The position numbers and the translations under genes were made by a program. From contig JADJPH010000002.1 of the NCBI GenBank assembly GCA_016713335.1, forward strand, positions 124,001 to 188,000: a stretch of 64,000 nucleotides of DNA, read 5' to 3'. The notes under the pieces are model-generated. The model saw only the letters and a program-made list of their open reading frames with translations, did not search any database and was not told the origin of the DNA. Numbering within the stretch: the stretch's first letter is position 1; every line of letters starts with the position of its first letter. Source of the stretch: Candidatus Fredericiella danica. Its GTDB lineage: Bacteria; Chloroflexota; Anaerolineae; Caldilineales; Caldilineaceae. Positions 1-10,375 of the stretch are shown here, in pieces.

Positions 1-6
1 TCACCA

Positions 7-61
7 CCCTGACGGGATGGGGGGGCCCTGACGGGATGGTGCTCTGACGGAGTGCTCTGAC
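7..61. repeat. short direct repeats at window start
   Basis: The 14-mer CCCTGACGGGATGG occurs at 7-20 and again at 26-39. It is followed by GCTCTGAC at 41-48 and 54-61. The tract is G-rich and degenerates into GACGGGTGGGACGGG. No gene is recognisable between here and 283, and the window edge hides whether the array continues to the left. Confidence 0.6.
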
Positions 62-283
62 AGACGGGTGGGACGGGTTGGAGGAGCAGCGCGGGTGGGT
101 CTTTCGACGCACCAACGCGGTGACAACTGGATGGGCGTAGAATATCAGAGAGCTACGGGCAGAGAATTGAGCCGTGTGGCTACATTCGTTCGTGGTTCAG
201 CCGGGCACGGCTTTGGCAAGGCGAACCACTTACTCACGTGCGTGGCTCTGATTGTTCTGCGGACTATGTGAGGAGCGTGCAAA

Positions 284-1131
284 ATGGGAAAGCTACGCCT
301 ATGGCTGCCAGTGATTGGCCTGGCGGGGTTGCTGTTGACCGGTTGTGCTGTGCGCCCGGTTACGGGACCTGCGGCGGCGAGTGTGTCGCAGGCGGCGCCC
401 TCCGACCAGCCAACGGACGCCAACGCACCGGTGCAGGAGCCGGTCGACTCTGCGGATCCGCAGCATTGGCTCTCCTTTCCCGTCACCGCCTCGAAAGCGG
501 TCGATGTCTTCTACCTCTATCCTACGGTGTTCCGCAAGGCCGGCGCAAACTCGCCGAATATCGCCACGATCGACGATCCAGGCATGCTCCAGCAGGCCCA
601 GATTGCCTATGCCCGCCAGGCGACAGCCTTCGAGCGCACCGCCAACGTGTACGCTCCCTACTATCGCCAGGCGGATGCCGTTTACACGCTGAATCTGCCG
701 CCGGCGGAACAGGCGCAGGTCGTACGCGGCACGCCGTTGGCCGACGCGACTGCGGCCTTCCAGTACTATCTGGAACACGACAATGAGGGGCGTCCGTTCA
801 TCCTTGCCGGACACCGCCATCAACCCCATCACCTGGACAAGGTCTGAGGAACTGGCGCCGGCCGACTTGAATCTGGGTTCGATCCTGTTGAATCAGGATG
901 GCTCGCCGGTGTTGGGTCCCGACGGCAAGCCGGCAAGGCAGATGAACCTCGCCGATGCACGGGTCGATACAGCGCGTGGGGTGGTGGTGAGCAGCACACC
1001 GCCTGTCGACAAATTCGGGCCCGGCAACGCGTTATTTCCGCGAGGGGTCTATCACACGTTTGACTATCCGTTCTATTACTTCAATCTCGAGGAGAACGCC
1101 GCCAACCGGGCCGCGTTTTCTGGGGGAGTAA
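284..1131 (+). pseudogene. DUF3089 alpha/beta-hydrolase-like lipoprotein, broken
   Basis: A good Shine-Dalgarno (GAGGAG, 8 nt upstream) precedes ATG 284. The product begins with a lipoprotein signal ending LLLTGC, then a DUF3089 domain (FYLYPTVFR, NVYAPYYRQ). At about 810-822 the reading goes from FILAGH straight to the C-terminal part DTAINPITWTR in another frame. DUF3089 proteins normally carry the nucleophile motif GHSQG and several tens of residues between these points, so the active-site serine and following core are missing. The two sides share GGACAC, which fits deletion at a short repeat. A second one-base shift near 1111-1121 would be needed to end in RFLGE and TAA at 1129-1131; uncorrected, the frame runs on to 1346 into the opposite-strand gene. 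The internal deletion is too large for a base-call error, so I treat this as a true pseudogene. It was probably an exported lipid-anchored hydrolase. Confidence 0.72.
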
Positions 1132-1151
1132 CGCTGATGAACTACGCAGTT

Positions 1152-2158
1152 TCAGTCACTGCCGTTGGTAGCACCGGAGAAGGCAAGAATCAATTGGCGA
1201 ACGTCTTCAAGACTCTTGCGGTGCTTGAGGGCGTCATAGATGGGCAACAACCGATCAGGGTCGGTGATCTCTTTGGCAAGCGGCATCAAGGCCAGCCCCT
1301 CGGCGCCGTAATTGAGGTCCAGCCCCAGTTCAATCGCTGCCTGTAGTCCCTTTTTTTGCCCTTTTTTCCATCCTTTTTTCCATCCTTGTTTCCGCCCTTT
1401 CTTGATCCCACTCCGTTCCCAGCTCGTGATGTAGGTCATCTGATCACGCTCCTCGTCTTTGCGCACTTCCGCTTTCAGCGTATCCTCCAGCGCGTCCGGC
1501 AATTCCATAAACCAGTCGATCAACGTGAGCAACTGCTCAATTTGCTTGCGTTTGTAGCCGGCATGATAGAGCCGGCGGATGAAACTCAACTTCCACGTGT
1601 AGCGCGCCTGCGGATCGTGCCGCGTCTCCTGCGTCTTCAAGTGCGCCATCACCACTGCCGCAAAGGGGTTCGTGCTCTGCTCCAACACCTCCCACTGTAG
1701 CCGGTAGTCATTCAATTTTACCACCGAATAGCGCATGATGTGTAAGTTGTCCCAAAGTTCGGCTTCCAGTTGGGTTGGCTGCCAGGTGGCTGACTCATCG
1801 CCCAGGACGGCGAGGCTGTAGGCGTGGCGGCGGTAGCGGTCGTAGATCCGGTAGCTGTAGACGTACATGCGTTCCGGAAAACGGGCGTCAAACTGGTTTT
1901 GGACCTCAACATGCATCAGGAGCCATTGCGCGCGACCGTCCTTGAGGTGCACTTCGACGAGTTTGTCGACGCGGCGGGCGCCGACATTGGCCCCCCCCGC
2001 ATGATCTGGCGCAGCTCGTCGTCGAGAAACGTGATCGGCTGGTTCCAGTCGATGGCGGCATGGATCTGCGGCCGGAAGAACGCGATCGCAGGTTCGAAGA
2101 ATTGTTCCAGCGCCGTCTTCCAGGCGCCGTCGAAGTTGGTGCGCACCTTTTTGGGCAT
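1152..2158 (-). pseudogene. Rpn family recombination-promoting nuclease / PD-(D/E)XK putative transposase, frameshifted
   Basis: The N-terminal frame (ATG 2158) reads FDGAWKTALEQFF, IHAAIDWNQPITFLDDELRQ. The remainder lies in another frame: RRVDKLVEVHLKDG, LMHVEVQNQ, PERMYVYSYRIYDRY. This is the usual layout of Rpn/YhgA-like nucleases, which are often counted as putative transposases; D...EVQ would be the PD-(D/E)XK core. The break lies in a run of eight G on the coding strand (C8 at 1991-1998). Nine G would restore one frame of about 335 residues. The tail has a Lys/Gly-rich stretch (GRKQGWKKGWKKGQKKG) and a short helical C-terminus as in DUF4351-type members. A homopolymer read error, phase variation or real inactivation all fit. 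Family identity is fairly sure; activity is not. Confidence 0.7.
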
Positions 2159-2373
2159 CGGGTAGGCCGCTCCTTGCCGGCGGGATACCCTCTGATCTTA
2201 CGCACGGAAGTGCGCGTCGCATCTACGAAAAACCTATGAAGAATTCTGCACGGGGCAGTGAAAGTGGGAATGCAAAGGGCGCAAGCGACTGTGTACAAGG
2301 TCACGGATGCACCCGTGTTGGAATACTGGGTATTTGAGAAGATGGACTGGCGGTAATATCTGGCAACACAATG

Positions 2374-2411
2374 AAAAGGCGGGGCGGTCTGATCAGACCG
2401 CCCCGCCTTTT
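2374..2411 (-). terminator. perfect palindromic terminator after korB
   Basis: A 38-bp perfect inverted repeat (AAAAGGCGGGGCGGTCTGA and its complement, no spacer) ends in T4 on either strand. It lies 20 bp past the korB stop on the minus strand. It should work as an intrinsic terminator for the gntR-korAB unit and could work in both directions. Confidence 0.8.
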
Positions 2412-2431
2412 GGTTTCGACAGGCAACCGCG

Positions 2432-3481
<1,050 letters not shown>

Positions 3482-3554
3482 GGTGATATCCTCAGAAATC
3501 TATCGTCTTCACGATACGATGTTAAACGATCCGGAATGCCGGAACGTCAGGTTG

Positions 3555-5395
3555 TCATTCCGTCGCCGCAATCTGTTCGGTGATCCAACGTGCCGAGAGC
3601 GGCATGCCGTCGCACTTCGCCAGCGATACCAGCTTACCCGCCAGGTCCGGCAGTTCGGCGCGCAAGATCGTGGCTACCTGGCCATCCATGTTGTTCTCCA
3701 CGACATAGATGCGATCGTAGCGGCTGATGAATTCGCGCACGCTCTCATCGATCGGCAGGGCGCGGAGTCGCAGGTAGGCTGACCCGACTCCACCCTTGTC
3801 CAGGCGCGCCCGGGCTTCGACGACGGCAGGGTGATTGCTGCCCATCGTGATGATCCCGATGCGTGCATCTGGGTTTTCCTCGACGATGGGTGCGGGCACG
3901 AGGTGGCGCGCCGTATCGAACTTCTTCTCGACGCGCTTGAGCATCGCTTCCCAGACCTCTGGGCGTTCGCTGTAGGTGGCGTATTCGGTGTGACCGGTGC
4001 CGCGTGTGAAGTAGCCGGCCTGTGGGTTCCGGGTGCCCGGCAACGTGCGATAGGGGATGCCATCACCATCGACATCCAGGTAGCGGCCCCAGCGTTGCCC
4101 ATTGTGGTTCTCTTTGAAGGCTGCCAACTGTTCGGCAGTGAGCACCTTGCCGCGGTCCTCGGGCTTTTCCGGATACTCGAAGGCCTCGGTGATCCAGAGA
4201 TTCATGCCGATATCGAGGTCACTCAGGACGAACACGGGCGTCTGGAGCCGCTCGGCCAAGTTGAGCGCATCAATGGCCATGTCAAAACACTCGGTTGGGT
4301 TGGCGGGGAAGAGGATCGGGTGCGCGTGTCGCCATGACCAAGGTAGTAGGCGCCCAGGACATCGCCCTGGCTTGTGCGCGTCGGCAGACCGGTGCTCGGT
4401 CCCATGCGCTGGATATCCCAGATGACGGCGGGAATCTCTGCGAAGTAGCCATAGCCCACGAATTCGCTCATCAAGCTGATGCCGGGGCCAGAAGTTGCGG
4501 TCAAGGCGCGCGCGCCGGCCCAACTGGCGCCGAGCACCATGCCGATGGCGGCAAGTTCATCTTCTGCCTGCACGATGGCATAGGTCGCCTTGCCCGTTTC
4601 TGGGTCACGGCGAAGGTCGGCGGCATAGCTGGTCAACTGTTCGGCCACGCTGGATGACGGTGTAATCGGGTACCAGGCAGAGAAGGTGAAGCCGCCGAAA
4701 ACTGAACCGAGGGCGGCGGCGGTATTGCCATCGACCAGGATCGTGTTCTCGTTAAAGCCGGTCATTCGCTGGGTGCGGTAGGGCTGGTCGTTGACCAGGT
4801 TTTCCTTGGCCCACTGATACGCGGTGAGCACCATGCCCCAGTTCAGTTCAATCGGCTTCGTCTTCCCGCCGAAATTCCAGGACAGGGCGTCTTTGATCTC
4901 GTCCATGTCGATTTCGAGCAGGTATGCGACCACGCCGACATAGACCATATTGGCGATGTACTTTTGCAAGCTGTAGGGCAGATTGGCGGCTTTGACCAAC
5001 TCGCGCACCGGCATTGGATAGTACTGAACGTCCTTCCGATGATTGGCGATGGGAAGGGTGTCGTCATAGAGGATGATCCCGCCTTCAACGACGCTTTCCA
5101 TGTCTTCGGCCACGGTGGCCCCGTTCATGCAAATCATGATTTCGACGCGTTCACGGCGGGCCAAAAACCCTTCGCTGCTGAGTCGAATATTGAACCAGGT
5201 GGGGAGACCCTGAATGTTGCTCGGGAACAGGTTCTTGCCGGTGACCGGAATCCCCATTTTGTACAGCGATCGGATCAGCATGCTGTTGCTGGTTTGGCTA
5301 CCGGAGCCGTTGACTGTCGCTACATTGATATTAAAGTCATTCGTAATCGTTTGGTCTACCCTGTTCACTTCGGGATCTTTCATTACCACACTCAT
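3555..5395 (-). CDS. korA: 2-oxoacid:ferredoxin oxidoreductase, alpha (fused gamma-alpha) subunit; frameshifted
   Basis: About 613 residues, the usual length of fused gamma-alpha KorA. The N-terminal gamma-like domain (NGSGSQTSNSMLIRSLYKMG, NIRLSSEG) is followed by the alpha part (GNTAAALGSVFGGF, SWAGARALTATSGPGISLM). At about 4319-4328 the frame breaks after YLGHGDT; the family continues HPILFP, which is present one frame away (HPILFPANPTECFDMA). One missing base explains it. No other damage is seen and the partner gene is intact, so a base-call error is more likely than inactivation. Start ATG 5395 (MSVVMKD) is chosen because GGAGG lies 8 nt upstream; the in-frame GTG at 5410 overlaps that site. 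It is preceded by gntR with a 25-bp gap and followed by korB. Confidence 0.85.
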
Positions 5396-5420
5396 GGTTC
5401 GTTCCTCCACTTTGAGGTCC

Positions 5421-6158
5421 TCAAATTGGTTGCTCGACTTGGTTTAGCTGGCGCGCGTCGGCGGTGCTGGCGGCCCGCAATGGAGCCTCCATGGCAATGC
5501 CACGTACGTTCAACAACAACATATGTTCGCCCAACAGGCGTTTGCCGTCGGCGAAATCGCCTGCGCAGATCGCCTGTACGATGCGTTCGTGGTACTGCCA
5601 GACGGCCTGCAGATAGCCCAGATCGGCGAACGTATTGAGTTCGACCGCCTCGTAGGCATCCCAGTATGCCTCTAGCAGACCCAATACAAACGGGTTGTGC
5701 AGCCGGCGATAAATGGCAAGATGTAGTGCGCGATGTTCCTGATAGGGAATCTGGATGCGCGGCTGGCTGAGTTTGTGGAAGGCCGCCGCCACCAATGAGC
5801 GCAAGAGCGCCTTGTCTTCATCAGTCAAGAGAACGACCGCCTCATCCCAATAGGCGAGTTCGAGATGGGCGCGTAAGCTGCCAAAGGCAGTGAAATAGTG
5901 CGGATCGATGGAGAGTGCGGCCAGCAGGCTCAGGCGCACCGCGGGAAGAAAGTCGTACTCAGTGCGGATAATGCCGCGCCGTGGGCTGGCTTCGACCAGA
6001 CCGAGGGTGCGCGCCACTTCAAACTGCTCACGCAACTTGCCCATGCTCAAGCCGGTCTCCTCAGAGATTTCGCTCAGAGAGGGTAGGCGGTCGCCGGGCG
6101 TATGTCCATGCGCTAGTAAGTAGCGCAGGAATTCTGAATCAAGTTGCGAAAGCACCAT
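5421..6158 (-). CDS. GntR/FadR-type transcriptional regulator
   Basis: 245 residues: an N-terminal winged helix (GDRLPSLSEISEETGLSMGKLREQ, residues about 22-45) and an all-helical FCD-like ligand domain (RAHLELAYWDEAV, HRALHLAIYRRLHNPF, YHERIVQAICAGD). The His residues at HRALH and YHERI sit where FCD domains bind a metal and a carboxylate ligand. It heads the minus-strand unit with korA and korB, so it probably controls 2-oxoacid oxidation and itself. A promoter followed by two abutting AATC-N-GATT palindromes lies just upstream. Its effector is unknown; an organic acid is the usual kind for the family. Confidence 0.88.
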   Translation of the reverse strand: MVLSQLDSEFLRYLLAHGHTPGDRLPSLSEISEETGLSMGKLREQFEVARTLGLVEASPRRGIIRTEYDFLPAVRLSLLAALSIDPHYFTAFGSLRAHLELAYWDEAVVLLTDEDKALLRSLVAAAFHKLSQPRIQIPYQEHRALHLAIYRRLHNPFVLGLLEAYWDAYEAVELNTFADLGYLQAVWQYHERIVQAICAGDFADGKRLLGEHMLLLNVRGIAMEAPLRAASTADARQLNQVEQPI

Positions 6159-6171
6159 AAATCATCTAAAT

Positions 6172-6189
6172 AATCTGATTAATCCGATT
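6172..6189. promoter_or_regulatory. tandem palindromic operator upstream of gntR-korAB
   Basis: Two directly abutting 9-bp palindromes, AATCTGATT (6172-6180) and AATCCGATT (6181-6189), lie between the gntR promoter and its ATG. Their position just downstream of the -10 box suits a repressor site for the GntR protein. The match to GntR is inferred from location only. Confidence 0.55.
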
Positions 6190-6198
6190 TATAGCCTG

Positions 6199-6227
6199 AT
6201 TCTACTCTAGAATGCACCGGGCGTCAA
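6199..6227 (-). promoter_or_regulatory. sigma-70-like promoter of gntR-korAB
   Basis: On the minus strand TTGACG (6227-6222) is separated by exactly 17 bp from TAGAAT (6204-6199). Transcription would start just before or within the tandem operator. Spacing and both hexamers are close to the sigma-70 consensus. Confidence 0.6.
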
Positions 6228-6332
6228 TTCTTGACACCTGCATTGTGCCGGATTTCTCACCAAGGATTAATGTTTGGTACGACGATTGTCGGGATAATGT
6301 TTCGACATTAAATTATCTGGACGCGAGGCAAC

Positions 6333-6938
6333 ATGGCAAAGAAAACGGCGCAAACCAAACAACCTGCAACGAGAAATGCAAACAAGCGATCTGCGTGGTG
6401 GCAGAGCCTATGGCTCTGGGCGATCGTGGGTGTGGTCGTGCTGGCTGTGCTCGGCGTCCTGTTGGTGCAGCAGACCGCTACCAACTCGGCCGCGACCCTG
6501 GCCGGTCTGCAGAGCTTTAGCGGGCAGCAACGCGGGCACACGACTGACCCCGTGCAATACCAACAGATACCCCCTGTTGGTGGCATGCATAACCCAGCAT
6601 GGCAGAACTGTGGCATCTACGATGCACCGATTGCCAATGAAAACGGCGTGCACACCTTGGAACACGGCGCCGTTTGGATCACTTATCAACCGGAACTGCC
6701 GCCCGCCACCGTTGATGCGTTGCGCGCGCTTGTGCGTGGGCGACAATACACCTTGCTCTCTCCTTTTCCTGGGCTCCCTGCGCCGGTAGTTGCCAGCGCC
6801 TGGGGGCTGCAACTCAAGGTCGACGATGTCGCCGATCCGCGGCTTGCCCGTTTCCTGGCAACGTATATCCAGGGTCCGCAGACCCCAGAGCCAGGCGCAA
6901 GCTGTGTTGGAGGGATCGGGCAACCGATCGATAGCTAA
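6333..6938 (+). CDS. DUF3105 membrane-anchored protein
   Basis: 201 residues: a basic N-terminus (MAKKTAQTKQPA), one transmembrane segment at about residues 24-46 (LWLWAIVGVVVLAVLGVLLV), then an extracytoplasmic DUF3105 domain with its conserved Cys/His residues: PPVGGMHNP, NCGIYDAPIANENGVHTLEHG and a late Cys in GASCVGG. The function of DUF3105 is not established. The conserved Cys and His suggest metal or redox chemistry, which is inference. The gene is followed after 3 bp by a DUF305 gene, a pairing that suggests a joint role in the envelope. AGG precedes the ATG by about 5 nt. Confidence 0.85.
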   Translation: MAKKTAQTKQPATRNANKRSAWWQSLWLWAIVGVVVLAVLGVLLVQQTATNSAATLAGLQSFSGQQRGHTTDPVQYQQIPPVGGMHNPAWQNCGIYDAPIANENGVHTLEHGAVWITYQPELPPATVDALRALVRGRQYTLLSPFPGLPAPVVASAWGLQLKVDDVADPRLARFLATYIQGPQTPEPGASCVGGIGQPIDS

Positions 6939-6941
6939 GCG

Positions 6942-7649
6942 ATGGCACATGACATCGAAATGATCGACGACTTGAATGCGCCGGTGCGGGAGCGTGCGGC
7001 GGCGCCGCCAGCCATCTGGTTGCTGATTGCACTGGCCATGCTGGCGTTTGTCGGCGGGGTCTTATTGCTGTGGAACACGAATTCGACACCTGCGGAAGGC
7101 AGTTCGGAGGTCATCTTTGCCCGTGACATGACCGCCCACCATCACCAGGCGGTGGAGATGGCGTTAATCCTGCGGGATCGGACTGCTGATCCTGACCTGC
7201 GCCTCTTCGCGCTCGATATCATGTTGACCCAGCAGGCTCAGATTGGCCAGATGCAAGGCTGGTTGTCGGTGTGGCAGCGGCCGCTGGCGGGCGCAACAGC
7301 ACCGATGGCTGGACATGGCGCCATGATGGGGATGGCCACACAGGCGGAGGTGAACGAACTGCGCGAGCTTCCGCCAGTGGAGGCGGAGCGCCGGTTCCTG
7401 GAGCTGATGATTCGCCATCATGAAGGCGGGCTACAAATGGCGCAAGATGTGCTGGCTGCTTCGCACAGGCCCGAGGTCGTCCGTCTGGCGCGGTCGATCA
7501 TTGAAGGGCAGGCGGCTGAGGTCGCCTACATGCGTTCACTGCTGGCGCAGCGTGGAATCGAGCAGCAGAATATACCGGCGCCAGCCCCTGGCGGCGCCTG
7601 GGGAAACCCACGAGCACCCATAGTGGGGGTGGTGGGCATGGGTGACTAA
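6942..7649 (+). CDS. DUF305 family protein
   Basis: 235 residues. The N-terminal cytoplasmic part is followed by one membrane segment (residues about 25-45, IWLLIALAMLAFVGGVLLL) and an extracytoplasmic four-helix DUF305 domain with both family His clusters: ARDMTAHHHQAVEMA and MIRHHEGGLQMA. The domain is ferritin-like, and members are often linked to copper or other metals, so metal handling is a reasonable inference. The start lies 3 bp after the DUF3105 stop without a clear Shine-Dalgarno, so translation is probably coupled. Its last 4 bp overlap the converging cupin gene. A Met/Gly-rich stretch (APMAGHGAMMGMA) between the two His clusters may also bind metal. Confidence 0.85.
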   Translation: MAHDIEMIDDLNAPVRERAAAPPAIWLLIALAMLAFVGGVLLLWNTNSTPAEGSSEVIFARDMTAHHHQAVEMALILRDRTADPDLRLFALDIMLTQQAQIGQMQGWLSVWQRPLAGATAPMAGHGAMMGMATQAEVNELRELPPVEAERRFLELMIRHHEGGLQMAQDVLAASHRPEVVRLARSIIEGQAAEVAYMRSLLAQRGIEQQNIPAPAPGGAWGNPRAPIVGVVGMGD

Positions 7650-7973
7650 CTACCAAACGGGGCGATGACCGTCAGAAAGCTAAGGCGGGAGTCGCTCCGA
7701 TTTTCGACGCCATGCGGCACGCCGGCCGGCGCCAGGATCAGTTCGCCTGCGGTGCAAGTGCGGGTGGCGTCACCTACGGTGAAGTGGCCCGTGCCTTCCA
7801 AGCACCAGGTAGAACTTGTCCTGGTCTGCGTGGTCGTGCAGGGGCTGCGATTGTCCGGGCAGCAGGCAGTTCAACCCTGCGAGCAGCCTGCTGCTCTGGA
7901 AAAGCGTATGCTTAAATGGTTTCGCCGCATTTTCGCCAATATGGTCTAGCGGCTGAATGAAGTAAGTGCTCAT
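7646..7973 (-). CDS. small cupin-domain protein, frameshifted
   Basis: The frame from ATG 7973 gives a single cupin barrel start (GLNCLLPGQSQPLHDHADQDKFYLVL). After an extra base near 7796-7802 the fold continues one frame away: GTGHFTVGD, AGELILAPAGVPHGVEN, ending FLTVIAPFGS. Together they make a complete cupin of about 109 residues with metal-site residues H-x-H in motif 1 and H in motif 2 (PHGVEN). One surplus G explains the break, so a read error is likely. The ATG lies 1 bp after the stop of the FAD oxidase, so the two are one transcription unit. The substrate is unknown. Small cupins beside oxidases can be dioxygenases, isomerases or sensors. Confidence 0.72.
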
Positions 7974-7974
7974 G

Positions 7975-9135
7975 TTATCGCCACATGGTGTGGCCGAATT
8001 GTCCCTTCAGCATCTCGCCTCGAGAAAACCGACCCGGATCAAAGACGGAGATGTCGACCGTGGTCGCTTTGCCGTCCAAAATCAACTCTGCCATACACAG
8101 TCCGACCGCCGGGCCCAACTTGAATCCAGTGCCACTGAACCCACAGGCCACGTAGAATCCTTTTGGCCCAACCTGGCCCAGTACGGGGCGCTGGTCCGGC
8201 GTCAGGCCGTCGCGTCCTGCATGCGCACTGTGAAATGATCCTTCCGCCATGGCCGGGATGCGCATGCAGAGTCGATCGACCGCGCGCGTCATGGCATCCC
8301 GCGAGATCGGGCCAAGATCTGCATCTGGCGCTTCGTCAAATCGATTTTCGTCTTCCAGTGCGATCAATGTGAGCCCGCCTGTTTCAGGCCGGAAATACAT
8401 CGAGAGTGAGTCATCGATCACGGTCGGGTGGGTTGGGACAATTGGCGGCCGCCGGATATAGAAAACCTCGTGCGTCCAGGTTGTCAGCGGCAGATCGACG
8501 CCAACCATCAAGCCAACTTCGCGTGCCCAACTTCCAGCCGCATTGACGACGATTGGCGCGGAATAGGCTTCCTGATCGGTCTCAACACCGAGCACCCGAT
8601 CGCCGTCCGTGGCAATGTCCAGTACGCGACAACCTTGCACCAGGGCGGCGCCCTGCGCGCGAGCCGCCGTCATCAGTGATCCGGCCGTGGCACTGGGATC
8701 TGCATAGCCGGATTCGGGTTCATAGGCCGCCAGTTCGAAATCATCGGTTACAAAACTTGGCGCCAGGCGTCTGACGTCATCGGCCGTGACGAGCAAACTG
8801 GGGATGCCGATCTGCTGATGGAGGGCGACATTTGCGCGGACGCGATCATTTTGCGCTGGGGCGACGATGTCCAGGAACCCTGTGCGTGTGAAGCCGCACT
8901 CGCCGCCGACGCGCGTCTGCCAGTTGCGGAAGTACTCGAAACTGACCCATGCCAGCCGTGCTTCACCCTCTAGATCGTAGTGCATGCGGACGAGGCCACT
9001 CGCGTGGCCGGTGGCGTGCGCCGCCACAAAGCTCCGTTCGAGGACGACGGGCTTGAGACCGCGTTGGGCTAGATGAAAGGCTAGACTGACGCCGGCGATG
9101 CCGCCGCCAATAATGATGGCATCAAACGTCTTCAT
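7975..9135 (-). CDS. FAD-dependent oxidoreductase of the DAO family (glycine/sarcosine/D-amino-acid oxidase type)
   Basis: 386 residues. The Rossmann FAD motif is IIIGGGIAGVSLAFHLA at residues 7-23, closed by the acidic residue in VVLERS. The DAO fold is further shown by HASGLVRMHY, a middle block VVNAAGSWAREVGLMVG and the C-terminal FAD loop ACGFSGTGFKLGPAVG. Such enzymes oxidise amines or amino acids to imines, which hydrolyse to 2-oxoacid or aldehyde plus ammonia, with oxygen or a quinone as acceptor. It lies between a cupin and an M20 amidohydrolase on one strand, suggesting N-acyl or N-methyl amino-acid use. The exact substrate cannot be read from the sequence. Confidence 0.85.
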   Translation of the reverse strand: MKTFDAIIIGGGIAGVSLAFHLAQRGLKPVVLERSFVAAHATGHASGLVRMHYDLEGEARLAWVSFEYFRNWQTRVGGECGFTRTGFLDIVAPAQNDRVRANVALHQQIGIPSLLVTADDVRRLAPSFVTDDFELAAYEPESGYADPSATAGSLMTAARAQGAALVQGCRVLDIATDGDRVLGVETDQEAYSAPIVVNAAGSWAREVGLMVGVDLPLTTWTHEVFYIRRPPIVPTHPTVIDDSLSMYFRPETGGLTLIALEDENRFDEAPDADLGPISRDAMTRAVDRLCMRIPAMAEGSFHSAHAGRDGLTPDQRPVLGQVGPKGFYVACGFSGTGFKLGPAVGLCMAELILDGKATTVDISVFDPGRFSRGEMLKGQFGHTMWR

Positions 9136-9166
9136 GTGCGAAGCCTCCTGGCAGCTCGATGGTTGA

Positions 9167-10369
9167 TCAGTTGTGCACCCGATTCAAATATTCAATGGCG
9201 ACGCTGGTGAGCAATGCGGCGCCGGTCGCGAGCATCCGTTCATCCCAGTCAAATGTGGGGCTGTGATGCGGGCTTGAAAGCGGTTTTTCAGTGTCCCAGG
9301 CCCCGACGATGGCATAGCAGCCGGGTGCGCGATTCAAGAATTCGGACATATCTTCGCCGACCATCATCGGTGTGATTTCACCGACTTGCGACGCGCCCAC
9401 CAGTTCGTGCGCCACCTCGCGCATGAGGTCCGCGCCGGCGATGCTGTTGATGGTTGGGGGCACCCCGGCAGTGAAGCGCAGATCGGCGCAGGCGCCATGC
9501 GCGGCACAGATGCCGTCTGCCACGGCGCGCATCCGCTCCACCAGGAAGTCGCGTGTCTGGATACTGAGCGAACGGATCGAGCATCTAAGCTCAGCGCGTT
9601 CGGCAATGACGTTGGCGGCGCTGCCAGCGTGAAAGGAACCGACCGTGATGACCGCCGGTTCGGTGGGGTCCACATTGCGGGAAACGATTGTCTGCCATGC
9701 CATGACGATCTCGCTGGCGACGACGATCGCGTCCACTGTCTCATGGGGCATGGCGCCATGCCCACCGCGGCCGGTGACGGTGAGATCCACCTTGTCGGCG
9801 CCTGCCATGAGCGGCCCTGCCTGCACGATGATCTGGTTGAGGGGCAAGCGGCTCCACAGGTGGAGTCCAAACGCTGCGGACGGCCGCGGGGCATCGAGCA
9901 CCCCGTCGGCAAGCATCGCCAGTGCGCCGCCCAATCCCTCTTCCGCAGGCTGAAAGACCAGTTTGACCCGGCCCGGCAGTTGATTACGTAGATTTGCGAG
10001 GAGTGTTGCGGTTCCCAATCCAATCGCTGTGTGACCGTCATGACCACAGGCATGCATCATGCCGGGGGCTTGTGATGCAAACGGCAGCCCGGTCTCTTCA
10101 GTGATCGGCAGTGCATCCATATCAAACCGCAGCATAACAGTCGGCGCATCGGCGGCGATTTCATCGCCCTCGACGATGGCGACGACGCCGGTTTTTCCAA
10201 TGCCGGTCGTAACTTCCAGACCGAGGTGAAGCAAGTGGTCGGCCACCACGCCGGCGGTCCGCATTTCGCTGAAGCCAACTTCGGGGTGGGCATGGAAGTC
10301 ACGCCGCCAGGCCACGAGTTGTGGCTGCAGGGCTTGCGCCTGTGCTTGAATTTTCTTGACGATGTCCAT
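9167..10369 (-). CDS. M20 family amidohydrolase (hippurate/IAA-amino-acid hydrolase type)
   Basis: 400 residues, full length for the M20D group. Metal ligands and catalytic acid are visible: MHACGHDGHTAIGLG near residues 102-116, FQPAEEGLGGA near 138-148, and the late ligand HHSPTFDWDE near 372-381. A dimerisation/lid domain lies between (VTGRGGHGAMPHE). Such enzymes hydrolyse N-acyl amino acids or related amides in the cytoplasm. The stop is 31 bp before the FAD oxidase start, and the gene follows the aldehyde oxidoreductase by 6 bp, so these belong to one operon. The natural substrate is unknown. Confidence 0.88.
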   Translation of the reverse strand: MDIVKKIQAQAQALQPQLVAWRRDFHAHPEVGFSEMRTAGVVADHLLHLGLEVTTGIGKTGVVAIVEGDEIAADAPTVMLRFDMDALPITEETGLPFASQAPGMMHACGHDGHTAIGLGTATLLANLRNQLPGRVKLVFQPAEEGLGGALAMLADGVLDAPRPSAAFGLHLWSRLPLNQIIVQAGPLMAGADKVDLTVTGRGGHGAMPHETVDAIVVASEIVMAWQTIVSRNVDPTEPAVITVGSFHAGSAANVIAERAELRCSIRSLSIQTRDFLVERMRAVADGICAAHGACADLRFTAGVPPTINSIAGADLMREVAHELVGASQVGEITPMMVGEDMSEFLNRAPGCYAIVGAWDTEKPLSSPHHSPTFDWDERMLATGAALLTSVAIEYLNRVHN

Positions 10370-10375
10370 AGGGCG

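Noticed and set aside
1..283. Mobile-element end or CRISPR at the left edge
   Set aside because: Only two copies of a 14-mer and two of an 8-mer; too few and too degenerate to call.
299..832. A 177-residue minus-strand open frame
   Set aside because: It is antisense to the DUF3089 lipoprotein, which has a signal peptide, Shine-Dalgarno and family motifs.
2270..2356. A 28-codon plus-strand frame ending FEKMDWR
   Set aside because: Too short, no ribosome-binding site and no family likeness; kept only as possible remnant.
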